Source: Clostridium sp. C105KSO13
Lineage (GTDB): Bacteria; Bacillota; Clostridia; Lachnospirales; Lachnospiraceae
Reading direction: 5' to 3'
Assembly: GCF_001517425.1 (NCBI RefSeq)
Contig: NZ_FBWL01000153.1
Location: 1 to 61,513 of the forward strand
DNA length: 61,513 nucleotides
In this document: positions 17,545 through 26,677 of the stretch, in pieces
Layout: each line of letters starts with the position of its first letter
Position numbering within the stretch: the first letter of the stretch is position 1
Made by a program: the position numbers and the translations under genes
Notes under the pieces: generated by a model
What the model was told of the DNA's origin: nothing
What the model saw: only the letters and a program-made list of their open reading frames with translations
Database searches by the model: none

Positions 17545-19983
17545 ATGAAAAAACAGAGTTTGAATGAAACATGGAGCTTTGAGGTGGGAGATGGCGGAAG
17601 TCTCAGCAGAGTGACAGGGGAACACACAACGCTGAAAACAGTGAATCTTCCCCATGATGCATCTATTGAGATGGAGAGAAACCCTGAAGAACCAAATGGA
17701 CCGGGTAACGGTTTTTTTCATGAGGATAATTATATATATAAGAAATCCGTTTTTTTCGATGAATCAGAGAAGGAGAAAGATATTTTTATTGAGTTCGAAG
17801 GCGTGTACTGCAATGCTTTTGTCTATGTAAATGAAGCGTATGCAGGGAAATGTCCTTATGGATATACCGATTTCTTTTTAAATATCACAAATTATATTCG
17901 CTTTGGAGCGGAGAATGTCATCAAGGTTCTGGTGCGCAATGGGATTCCAAGTGCAAGATGGTACACCGGCGGTGGAATCTATCGGGATGTGAACTTAATG
18001 GTTGCGGATAAGATGCATTTTGCGCCGGAGGGGATGCGTCTTGCAACGGTACAGGCGGACGAGGAACTGGCAGTAATCCGGGTACAGGCAGATATTGAAT
18101 ACCATGGATGCGGTGTGAGAGAAATACAGTATTGTGTTGACATTATTGATGCCGGCGGGAACAGGGCAGCAACAGCCAGTATGCCCATTACTGTTACGGA
18201 ACAAAGCCGTAAGAGCTATCAGCAAAGATTATATCTGGAGAACCCCCAATTATGGGACGATACGAATCCCGTACTTTACAGGTATCATGCATATTTAAAA
18301 GAAAATGAACAAGTGCTGGATGAAGAAGAGGGAACTTTTGGTATACGTACGATGCAGCTGGATCCAAAGCATGGTCTGCGCATCAACGGAAAAAAAATAA
18401 AACTTCGAGGCGGATGCATTCACCACGATAATGGAATCCTTGGTTCAAAAGAATTCAGGCATGCAGCAGAAAGGCGGATAGCTGCGTTGAAGGCGGCGGG
18501 ATACAATGCAATCCGGAGCGCCCATAATCCAATCAGTAAAAGGCTTCTGGATGCCTGTGACCGCTATGGCATATATGTGATAGATGAATATACCGACAGC
18601 TGGACATCCACAAAAGTAACCTTTGATTACGGCGTTCATATTACAGAATGGTGGGAGCAGGATTTGACCAGTCTGGTAAATAAAGATTATAACCATCCGT
18701 CTGTCATCATGTATTCCATTGGAAATGAGATTCCGGAAACGGGGAATAAGTTCAATGCCCAATTTGGTAAGAAGCTGGCGGATAAGATTCGTTCCATGGA
18801 TGATACCCGTTATGTCATAAACTGTATGAACCTGCTTTTAAGTGGAATGGATATGCTGATGCAGATGGCAGGACAGTCACAGGGCAGTCAGCCAGAGACC
18901 GGCGGCGAGATTAATACCATGATGAATGACTACAGCCAGATGATGAAGATGATTATCAAAAGTCCTCAGATTGGGCAGGTGATTGCAGAAGCGGCTGCTC
19001 AGGTAGACATTGTGGGATATAATTACGCCGCAGGCCGTTATGAAATGGACGGTGAGTTGTGTCCCAACCGCATCATTGTGGGTTCGGAGACGAACCCGGG
19101 AGATTTGGATACAAACTGGGAGCTTGTAGAAAAACTGCCCTATGTCATCGGAGATTTTGGCTGGGCAGCATGGGATTATCTGGGAGAGAATGGAATAGGC
19201 GGTGTTTCTTATGGTGAAGCAGGGGGGAAAATGATGTATGCTCCCTACCCTTATCGTGCAGCCTATTGCGGTGATATCAACCTGATTGGAATCCGCAGAC
19301 CTACGTCTTATTGGAGAGAGATTATCTGGGGATTGAGAACAAAGCCATATATTGCAGTTTGTCCGCCAAAACACCACGGTGAGAAGCGTAATCTTTCCCA
19401 GTGGAGTATGACAGATTCTATACGGAGCTGGACTTGGGAAGGATATGAACAGCAGCCTGTGACAGTAGAGGTATATACACTGGCAGAAGAGGCGGCATTA
19501 TATGTAAACGGGAAACTTATTGCACGCAAAAAGGTTGGGGAAGAGAAAAAAGCAGTAGTTACATTTGAGGCAGTTTATGAGCCCGGAGAGATTAGGGTAA
19601 TCACATATAACAGCGGCAGAGAAGCAGAATCAGACAGTATTGTCACTGCAAACGGCAGAATCCTTACGGCAGAGGCCGACTGCACCGAACTTCCGGCAGA
19701 TGGAAGTGATATTAGCTTTGTAGAGGTTTCCATCCGGGACAAGGAAGGCAATCTGAACCCGGACGGAAGCCAGCAGGTACATATATCTATAGAAGGGCCT
19801 GGGGAGATAGCAGGTTTCGGCAGTGCAGCGCCAAGCAGTGAGGAAAACTTTTTCGACAGGGTGGCTGCCACTTATGAAGGCAGATTACTGGCGGCAATCC
19901 GTGCAACAGGTGAAGGAAGTATAACGGTTATACTCACAACCGATGGTGGAGAGGAAGCCAGAGTTATGATTCGGGCAGTATAG
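17545..19983 (+). CDS. GH2 glycosidase with C-terminal Ig-like domain
   Basis: An 812-residue intracellular GH2 enzyme. It has a sugar-binding domain (1-150), an Ig-like domain (about 160-270), a TIM barrel (about 275-590) with acid/base E395 (SIGNEIPE) and nucleophile E515 (IVGSETNPG), and further beta domains to the end (about 600-812) of the type found after GH2 beta-galactosidases. A Met-rich insert of about 50 residues (about 430-480; GMDMLMQMAG, DYSQMMKMII) sits between the two catalytic motifs and is unusual. The gene starts after AGGAGG with no signal peptide. An AT-rich leader with TATACT near 17495 may be its promoter. Substrate specificity is unresolved. Confidence 0.9.
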   Translation: MKKQSLNETWSFEVGDGGSLSRVTGEHTTLKTVNLPHDASIEMERNPEEPNGPGNGFFHEDNYIYKKSVFFDESEKEKDIFIEFEGVYCNAFVYVNEAYAGKCPYGYTDFFLNITNYIRFGAENVIKVLVRNGIPSARWYTGGGIYRDVNLMVADKMHFAPEGMRLATVQADEELAVIRVQADIEYHGCGVREIQYCVDIIDAGGNRAATASMPITVTEQSRKSYQQRLYLENPQLWDDTNPVLYRYHAYLKENEQVLDEEEGTFGIRTMQLDPKHGLRINGKKIKLRGGCIHHDNGILGSKEFRHAAERRIAALKAAGYNAIRSAHNPISKRLLDACDRYGIYVIDEYTDSWTSTKVTFDYGVHITEWWEQDLTSLVNKDYNHPSVIMYSIGNEIPETGNKFNAQFGKKLADKIRSMDDTRYVINCMNLLLSGMDMLMQMAGQSQGSQPETGGEINTMMNDYSQMMKMIIKSPQIGQVIAEAAAQVDIVGYNYAAGRYEMDGELCPNRIIVGSETNPGDLDTNWELVEKLPYVIGDFGWAAWDYLGENGIGGVSYGEAGGKMMYAPYPYRAAYCGDINLIGIRRPTSYWREIIWGLRTKPYIAVCPPKHHGEKRNLSQWSMTDSIRSWTWEGYEQQPVTVEVYTLAEEAALYVNGKLIARKKVGEEKKAVVTFEAVYEPGEIRVITYNSGREAESDSIVTANGRILTAEADCTELPADGSDISFVEVSIRDKEGNLNPDGSQQVHISIEGPGEIAGFGSAAPSSEENFFDRVAATYEGRLLAAIRATGEGSITVILTTDGGEEARVMIRAV

Positions 19984-20018
19984 GCAGAATGTATCTGAAA
20001 GAAAGAGGATGGAATCGT

Positions 20019-20867
20019 ATGGCAAAAAAAGCAGTTCAGCAGATTATGCTTGGAACAGTCACGAAAAATGAGGCACAGGCGCTGGAGACATTAAAACAAA
20101 TAAAGGCGGCAGGTTATGATGGAATTGAATTGAATGGGTTTATGATACGCCCCACTTCATTCCTTGTCAGAATCATGACCAAAGCGGGCGGAATGCCGGT
20201 TGGAAAAGGCGGACGCTTTGACTGGAAGAAATTACTTGATGAGGCTGGTCTTTGCTGCGTAAGCATTCATGAAGATTTGGGCACGATTCAGAGAGAACCG
20301 GAGACGGTCATTGCAGAAGCAGAAAAATTTGGAACAGACAAAATTGTGATTACAGGAATGTATCGTTTTGATTATTCGGACAAAGCGGCAGTTGGGAAAC
20401 TGACAGAGGATTTGAATCATTCCGGGGAACTACTTAAGAATTCAGGAATACAGCTTTTATACCATAACCACAACTGCGAATTCCGAAAAGTGGCACCGGG
20501 GAAAACAGCATACGATATGATAATAGAAGAGACAAATCCGAAATATGTGAACTTTGAGCTGGATTCTTACTGGCCCACGGAAGCGGGAGTATCGGCAATC
20601 ACTCTTATGAAAAAACTGGGAGGGCGGATGAAGCTCTATCATATTAATGACCGGGGAACAAAGGTAAGCGGGCCGTCCATGACACCGATTCTCAAATCCG
20701 ACAGTATGGAACTGGGATACGGGAATATGAATCTGGAAGAGTTGATAAAACAGGCATTGGATGTGGACGTGGATGCAGTCATCCTTGAAAGCCATAAGAA
20801 CTGGGCGGAGAAATCACCGGTGAAATCACTGCAGCTTAGCGCAGAATTTTTAAAAAAATATATGTAA
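20019..20867 (+). CDS. Sugar phosphate isomerase/epimerase-like TIM barrel protein
   Basis: A 282-residue member of the AP endonuclease 2/xylose isomerase-like family. Metal ligands can be placed in LYHNHN, NFELDSYW, LYHINDRG and ILESHKNW. Reactions in this family include ketose epimerisation, isomerisation and, in some gut bacteria, C-glycoside cleavage. The last normally needs a small DUF6379-type partner, which is not seen here. The longest frame opens at 19989, but the ATG at 20019 has AGAGGA in the right place and an uninterrupted family N-terminus. It sits between GH2 and GH1, so its substrate is probably a sugar or keto-glycoside released in this pathway. Confidence 0.82.
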   Translation: MAKKAVQQIMLGTVTKNEAQALETLKQIKAAGYDGIELNGFMIRPTSFLVRIMTKAGGMPVGKGGRFDWKKLLDEAGLCCVSIHEDLGTIQREPETVIAEAEKFGTDKIVITGMYRFDYSDKAAVGKLTEDLNHSGELLKNSGIQLLYHNHNCEFRKVAPGKTAYDMIIEETNPKYVNFELDSYWPTEAGVSAITLMKKLGGRMKLYHINDRGTKVSGPSMTPILKSDSMELGYGNMNLEELIKQALDVDVDAVILESHKNWAEKSPVKSLQLSAEFLKKYM

Positions 20868-20916
20868 CAGCATAAAAGACAGCAATTAATTTATCAGTAG
20901 AAAAAGGAGACGGATT

Positions 20917-22230
20917 ATGGGTAAATTTGGAAATGGATTTTTAATGGGGGCCGCAACTGCCGCACATCAGGTGGAAGGAAACAATAAGAACAGTGACTAC
21001 TGGACAATGGAGCATATGAAATATACTTCTTTTGCAGAACCCTCACTGGATGCAGTGGATCATTATAACCGCTATGAAGAAGATATTAAAATGATGGCAG
21101 AAGCAGGACTGAATGCATATCGTTTTTCTATTGAATGGGCAAGAATTGAGCCCAGAAAAGGTGAATTTGACGAGAATGAGGTCGAACATTACCGTAAAGT
21201 ATTGGAATGCTGTAAGAATCATGGAATTGAGCCGGTTGTTACGTTACTGCATTTCACTTCGCCAAAATGGCTGATTGATGAGGGCGGCTGGGAAAATGAA
21301 GAGACAATCGGATTATTTGCAAATTACTGTAAATATGTGGTAGAAAAATTGGGTTCCTATATGCATTATGTATGTACAATCAATGAAGCAAATATGGGGC
21401 TCCAGATTGCGGCCATTTCTGCAAGGTATCAAGCACAGATGATGGCGAAGATGCAGCAGGGGGCAGCATCAAGCGCCGGCGAAGAGGCGGCTAAGAGTAC
21501 AGAAGGAACCGTGCAGGTTGGCCTGAATATGCAGAAGATGATGGAAAACATGCAGAAACAGGCACAGGAAAATACGGAAGTATTCGGTACAGCAACACCA
21601 CAGGTATTTGTAAGCGGCAGAACCCCGGAAGGTGATATTCTAGTAATGAAAGCCCATCAGGCCGCAAAAAAAGCAATCAAGGAGATTCATCCTGAACTTC
21701 AGGTGGGAGTCACACTTTCCCTTCATGATATCCAGGCGAAAGAGGGCGGTGAAAAACGGGCGGAAGAGGAATGGAACGAAGAGTTTTTACACTATCTGCC
21801 TTACATAAAAGAAGATGATTTCTTTGGACTTCAGAACTATACACGTTCCATCATCGATGAGAATGGAATTTGTGCCACGCCGGAGAATGCAAAACTGACA
21901 CAGATGGACTACGAAATCTATCCCCAGGCATTGGAAGCGTGTATCCGTAGAGTTTACAAAGAATTGAAGATGCCGATTATGGTAACGGAAAACGGTATTG
22001 CAGTCGATGATGATACCGTGCGTGTGGATTTTATTAATAAGGCCACAGACGGCGTGGCGAATTGTATCGCAGACGGTATTCCGGTAACCGGATATATGTA
22101 CTGGTCACTGATGGATAACTTTGAGTGGCAGAAAGGGTATTCCATGACCTTTGGTCTGATTGCCGTTGACAGAACTACGCAGAAGAGAACTGCAAAACCA
22201 AGTCTGAAATATTTGGGGAGTCTGTTATAA
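20917..22230 (+). CDS. GH1 beta-glucosidase-like enzyme
   Basis: A 437-residue retaining glycosidase with acid/base E157 (CTINEAN) and nucleophile E358 (MVTENGIA). The C-terminal sequence FGLIAVDRTTQKRTAKPS matches non-phospho GH1 enzymes. The Ser/Lys/Tyr phosphate-binding set of 6-phospho-beta-glucosidases is not seen, so it probably acts on free glycosides. A Met/Gln-rich insert (about 173-215; AQMMAKMQQG, NMQKMMENMQKQ) follows the acid/base and is not part of the common GH1 core. There is no signal peptide. The start follows AAAGGAG within the long operon. Confidence 0.9.
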   Translation: MGKFGNGFLMGAATAAHQVEGNNKNSDYWTMEHMKYTSFAEPSLDAVDHYNRYEEDIKMMAEAGLNAYRFSIEWARIEPRKGEFDENEVEHYRKVLECCKNHGIEPVVTLLHFTSPKWLIDEGGWENEETIGLFANYCKYVVEKLGSYMHYVCTINEANMGLQIAAISARYQAQMMAKMQQGAASSAGEEAAKSTEGTVQVGLNMQKMMENMQKQAQENTEVFGTATPQVFVSGRTPEGDILVMKAHQAAKKAIKEIHPELQVGVTLSLHDIQAKEGGEKRAEEEWNEEFLHYLPYIKEDDFFGLQNYTRSIIDENGICATPENAKLTQMDYEIYPQALEACIRRVYKELKMPIMVTENGIAVDDDTVRVDFINKATDGVANCIADGIPVTGYMYWSLMDNFEWQKGYSMTFGLIAVDRTTQKRTAKPSLKYLGSLL

Positions 22231-22268
22231 GCAAAAGAGACTAATTTTACATAGAAAGGAAGCCACAT

Positions 22269-24107
22269 ATGAAATATTATTGTAATCCAATTAATGTACC
22301 ATACCGTTATCAATTTAATATGGATCCGCGCTCTCAGGGGAGGCTTCAAATCGACCGGGAGGCAGCCGATCCATCCATGATTCAGTTTAAAGGGAAATAT
22401 TACATTTTTGCATCCATGAATCTGAGCGTCTGGATGTCGGAAGATATGGTGAACTGGGAATCATATGCCCTTCCAGAGAATCTTCCTCTTTATGATTATG
22501 CGCCTGATGTAAGAGTATGCGGAGACTATGTGTATTTCAGCGCATCAAGAAAGGGAGAAATCTGCAATTATTACCGGACCAAAGATATTATCAGGGGACC
22601 CTATGAGGAGATTCAGGGGAGTTTTGATTTTTGGGATCCTAATTTGTTTTTTGATGAAGACGGAAAAATCTATTTTTACTGGGGCTGTTCCAATGTTACC
22701 CCGGTATGGGGCGTGGAGCTGGAATCTGAGACTATGCTTCCAAAGACTGAGAGGAAAGTTGTAATAGAGGGGAATCCCTATGAGAGAGGATATGAGCGGA
22801 TGGGGATTGACCATTGTGAGTTTCCCCGCAGTGAGGAAGAGGTGGAGATGATGTTTCAGGGATTCCTGAAACAAAGTAATATGACAGAGGAACAGCTTCC
22901 GAAAGTGTATGCACCGCAGATCAGAGGGATGTTTACAAGAATGCCTTTTATTGAAGGACCGTGGATGGATAAGTATGAGGGAAGATATTATCTTCAGTAT
23001 GCATGTCCGGGAACCGAGTATAATACTTACGCTGACGGTGTATATGTGTCTGATTCACCCCTTGGCCCATTCGTGCTGGCAGCAAACAATCCATTTTCCT
23101 ATCATCCGGGTGGATTTATGCCGGGAGCAGGTCACGGCTCCACCATGTGGGATAAAGAAGAAAATCTGTGGCACACTTCCACAATGAGAATCAGCGTGAA
23201 CCATCAGTTTGAACGCCGGGTGGGAATCTGGCCGTCTGGATTTGACAAAGACGGTGAACTGTTCTGTAATCAGAATTATGGAGACTGGCCCATAGCAGTA
23301 GAGGAAGGAAAGATGGACCCATGGAGCGAACCAAAATGGTATCTTCTGAGTTATGCAAAACCAGCCAGAGCATCTTCCACAGCAGAAGGAAAGGGGGCAG
23401 ACAAAGCAGTAAATGAAGACGCACAAAACTGGTGGAGAGCCGCAGGCTCTAAACCCGGGGAATGGATAGAAGTTGATTTGGAAAAGGTGATGGATGTGAG
23501 AGCAGTGCAGATTAACTTTGCAGATGATGACCTTCCCATTTCATCACCGGGAGAGATCAAAGGCACTGCCACACAGCCCCGGTACATCGAGGAAAGAAAT
23601 CTGCGGACCAGATGGAAACTGGAGGGTTCACTGGATGGAAAAGAGTATTTCGTAATAGAAGACAAATCAAAGGTTGAGACAGACTTGCCCCATGATTTTA
23701 TCGTGCGTGAAAATGGCCTGCAGGTTCGTTATGTGCGGCTTACTGTCATTGAGATTCCATATGGAGTGGAGCCCTGTATTTCCGGCCTTCGTATCTTTGG
23801 AATTGGGACGGGAGAAAAACCGGATGTGCCTGTGTTTGAGGTGAGCAGAAGCGAGGATGAACTGGATTTGCTGGTGGTTGTCGAGGGGGTGAGAGATGCC
23901 ATTGGTTATAACATTTGCTGGGGTCATGAGAAAGAGAAACTCTATCACAGTTACCAGATATACCGCAGTGTCAGGGACGTGGAAACGGGATGTGATGCCA
24001 GGATAAACAAGCGAATCGGGGCGCTGGTAAAGGGTCGGAATTACTTTATCCGCGTTGACGCATACAATGAAAACGGAATCACAAAAGGAAAGGTTATCAG
24101 ATTATGA
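22269..24107 (+). CDS. GH43 glycosidase with discoidin-type domain
   Basis: A 612-residue protein. The N-terminal five-blade GH43 domain (about 25-345) has the catalytic trio D34 (ADPSMIQF), D123 (FWDPNLFF) and E229 (FIEGPWMD), which suits an inverting beta-xylosidase, alpha-L-arabinofuranosidase or galactosidase. An F5/8 type C (discoidin) domain follows (about 365-515), then a fibronectin III-like end. There is no signal peptide. An insert near 185-210 contains EEVEMMFQGFLKQ. The start follows AAAGGAAG, and the end overlaps the GH78 start in ATGA, so the two are coupled. Confidence 0.9.
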   Translation: MKYYCNPINVPYRYQFNMDPRSQGRLQIDREAADPSMIQFKGKYYIFASMNLSVWMSEDMVNWESYALPENLPLYDYAPDVRVCGDYVYFSASRKGEICNYYRTKDIIRGPYEEIQGSFDFWDPNLFFDEDGKIYFYWGCSNVTPVWGVELESETMLPKTERKVVIEGNPYERGYERMGIDHCEFPRSEEEVEMMFQGFLKQSNMTEEQLPKVYAPQIRGMFTRMPFIEGPWMDKYEGRYYLQYACPGTEYNTYADGVYVSDSPLGPFVLAANNPFSYHPGGFMPGAGHGSTMWDKEENLWHTSTMRISVNHQFERRVGIWPSGFDKDGELFCNQNYGDWPIAVEEGKMDPWSEPKWYLLSYAKPARASSTAEGKGADKAVNEDAQNWWRAAGSKPGEWIEVDLEKVMDVRAVQINFADDDLPISSPGEIKGTATQPRYIEERNLRTRWKLEGSLDGKEYFVIEDKSKVETDLPHDFIVRENGLQVRYVRLTVIEIPYGVEPCISGLRIFGIGTGEKPDVPVFEVSRSEDELDLLVVVEGVRDAIGYNICWGHEKEKLYHSYQIYRSVRDVETGCDARINKRIGALVKGRNYFIRVDAYNENGITKGKVIRL

Positions 24108-26644
24108 AAGCAGTTAATTTGAAGACGGAGCACATGAAAAATCCTATGGGCATAGACATTACAGAACCACATCTGTCATGGATATGTGCGGATGGACAAA
24201 AACAAAGCGCATATGAAGTTGAGGCGTCAAGCGGCGGAGTCTCTGTGTGGAAAAGCGGAAAAGTGTGTACGAACCAGATGCACGCCACATATGGAGCTGT
24301 TTTGAAAAGCAGGCAAAATGTCATATGGAAGGTGCGTCTCTGGGATGAAAACGATGAGGCAGGCGCGTGGAGCGAACCGGCGATGTTTGAGATGGGACTT
24401 CTTGAGGAAGCTGATTTTCATGCAAAATGGATTAATCCGGAATTAGAGTGTGATCCGGCCGTTCATAAACCGGCGAGTTATTTAAAAACATCCTTTGAAG
24501 CAGGCAAAGTGTCTGATGCAAGACTTTATATTACCTGCCATGGTCTTTATGAGGCATATATAAATGGAGAAAGGGTGGGAAACTTTGTCCTTGCACCGGG
24601 AACAAGCTCCTATGATAAATCGCTGCCCTATCAGACATACGATGTGACAGGGCTTTTAAAAGAAGGAAAGAATGAGGTTATGGTAATCCTCGGGGATGGC
24701 TGGTATCGAAGCTGTTCCGGTGTGGATGGCGACCGAAATCTATACGGGGAGGACATTGCACTTTACTTTCAGCTGGAGGCCGATGGTGAGGTTATCTGTA
24801 TTTCAGATGAGAACTGGCTGGCCTCACAGAAGGGTCCTCTCCGGGAAAACGATATGCAGCAGGGAGAGACTTATGATGCGCGGATGGAAGATTTAACGGA
24901 ATTTCATCCGGTGAAAACAGAAACATTCGGTGTGAAAAATTTTGTATGTTCTAACAGCCTTCCCATTGTAGAACAGGAGAGATTCGAAGGGAAGATTATA
25001 CAGACGCCAAACGGAGAAACGATTATTGATTACGGACAGAATCTGGCCGGATATGTGGAATTTACGGTTCAGGCTCACAAAGGAGCGAAAATCGTCCTGA
25101 CACACGGGGAGACGCTGGATGAAAACGGCAACTTTACAGCAGAGAACTTTCAGGACCGCAAGCGGCATAAAGAAGGCGGAACAGAGCAGAAAGTAACATG
25201 CATTTGCAAAGAGGGTAGGAATCATTATAAGTCCCGCTTTACAATCTGGGGCTTTCGGTATGCCAAAGTTGAGACAGAGATAGATTTGATAGACGCCAGT
25301 TTTACTTCTATCGCAGTTTATTCGGATATGGAGCAGACGGGTACCTTTGAGTGTTCGGATGCGGCTGTAAATCAACTGGTGCAGAACAGTATCTGGAGTC
25401 AGAAATCCAACTTCTGCGATGTGCCAACAGACTGCCCCACGAGAGAGCGGGCAGCGTGGACGGGAGATATGGGAGTATTTGCAGAGACCGGGTTATTCCT
25501 TGCGGACTGCTATCCGGTGATTCGCAGATGGCTTGGGGAATGCCGGCTGAATCAGTATGAGGACGGAAAAGTCTCCAATATTGCGCCGAAAAACAACAGA
25601 CCAAGTTTCTTTTCCAGGATGCTGGCAGGTTCTGTGGGCTGGGGAGATGCCTCCATTATTGTTCCTTATATGATGTATAAACGGACAGGAGATATCCGCA
25701 TATTGGAAGAAAATTATGACATGATGCAGAAGTGGTATCGGTTTCTGGAGAGCCGGGCAAAACAGAAGCCGCTGAATCCGGTTAAACGGTTAAAAAAGAA
25801 TCCGCACAGAAACTATACTATTGAGACAGGTGTAGACTATGGGGAATGGTGTGAGCCGGATGTGGAGAGCACCATGGCTATGCGCACCCCGCAGGGGAAA
25901 GTTGCAACGGCTTATTTTGCATATTCAGGAAAACTTCTTTCTGAAATAGCTGAGATAATCGGGAAAAAAGAGGATGCAGAAAATTACCGCGAAATTGCAG
26001 CAAATGCAAAGAGAGCATTCAAGCATATTGCCACAGAGGACGGAAAAATCCATTCGGATAGGCAGGCAGAGTATGTGCGGGCCATCGCATTTGATTTATT
26101 GAGTGAAGAGGAGAAAGAACAGGCGGCAGCAGAGCTGAATCAGTTGGTTGTCCATAACGGATATCATCTGAACACGGGATTTTTGTCTACCCCCTTGCTC
26201 TGCCCCATATTGGCGGAGTATGGATATCTCGAAACCGCATACAAACTACTGTTGCAGGATACGATGCCAAGCTGGCTGTATGCAGTAAAAAAAGAGGCAA
26301 CGACCATCTGGGAAAGATGGGATGGAATTGACGAAAGCGGCAAACCGAAGGCTTCTTTGAATCACTATTCTTATGGAGCCATCTGTGGCTGGCTGTTTCA
26401 GGGTGTGTGCGGAATTCATCTGGAAGAAAATAAAATTACCATTCATCCAATGCCGCACAAACTGATGCAGTATGCAAAAGCATCTTATCAATCACCGGTA
26501 GGAGAGATTGCAAGCGGCTGGAGATACGAAGGAGAGACACTGATTTTCCATATTCGGATTCCGCCAAATACAGAGGCCAGAGTAGTTTTGCCAAACGGAA
26601 AAACAGAGATTCTTTGTGCCGGAAATCATACACTGTCAATTTAA
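24104..26644 (+). CDS. GH78 alpha-L-rhamnosidase
   Basis: An 846-residue inverting enzyme that removes terminal alpha-L-rhamnose; the freed rhamnose would feed RhaBAD. The domain order is typical: N-terminal Ig-like (HLSWICADGQKQSAYEVE), a beta-sandwich sugar-binding domain (YEAYINGERVGNFVLAPG), a concanavalin-like domain, then the (alpha/alpha)6 barrel with the signature PTDCPTRERAAWTGDMG near residue 445 that carries acidic catalytic residues. The C-terminal beta domain ends the protein. There is no signal peptide. It is coupled to GH43 by an ATGA overlap and precedes uxuA. Confidence 0.94.
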   Translation: MKAVNLKTEHMKNPMGIDITEPHLSWICADGQKQSAYEVEASSGGVSVWKSGKVCTNQMHATYGAVLKSRQNVIWKVRLWDENDEAGAWSEPAMFEMGLLEEADFHAKWINPELECDPAVHKPASYLKTSFEAGKVSDARLYITCHGLYEAYINGERVGNFVLAPGTSSYDKSLPYQTYDVTGLLKEGKNEVMVILGDGWYRSCSGVDGDRNLYGEDIALYFQLEADGEVICISDENWLASQKGPLRENDMQQGETYDARMEDLTEFHPVKTETFGVKNFVCSNSLPIVEQERFEGKIIQTPNGETIIDYGQNLAGYVEFTVQAHKGAKIVLTHGETLDENGNFTAENFQDRKRHKEGGTEQKVTCICKEGRNHYKSRFTIWGFRYAKVETEIDLIDASFTSIAVYSDMEQTGTFECSDAAVNQLVQNSIWSQKSNFCDVPTDCPTRERAAWTGDMGVFAETGLFLADCYPVIRRWLGECRLNQYEDGKVSNIAPKNNRPSFFSRMLAGSVGWGDASIIVPYMMYKRTGDIRILEENYDMMQKWYRFLESRAKQKPLNPVKRLKKNPHRNYTIETGVDYGEWCEPDVESTMAMRTPQGKVATAYFAYSGKLLSEIAEIIGKKEDAENYREIAANAKRAFKHIATEDGKIHSDRQAEYVRAIAFDLLSEEEKEQAAAELNQLVVHNGYHLNTGFLSTPLLCPILAEYGYLETAYKLLLQDTMPSWLYAVKKEATTIWERWDGIDESGKPKASLNHYSYGAICGWLFQGVCGIHLEENKITIHPMPHKLMQYAKASYQSPVGEIASGWRYEGETLIFHIRIPPNTEARVVLPNGKTEILCAGNHTLSI

Positions 26645-26677
26645 AAAATAAAAGAAATCGCGAGGAGAAAATAAGAT

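Noticed and set aside
18877-19377. A 166-codon frame on the minus strand inside GH2
   Set aside because: It is antisense to a clear catalytic barrel, has no ribosome binding site and no family pattern.
20917-22230. 6-phospho-beta-glucosidase for the GH1 gene
   Set aside because: The phosphate-binding residues near the C-terminus are not present and no PTS genes are near by.
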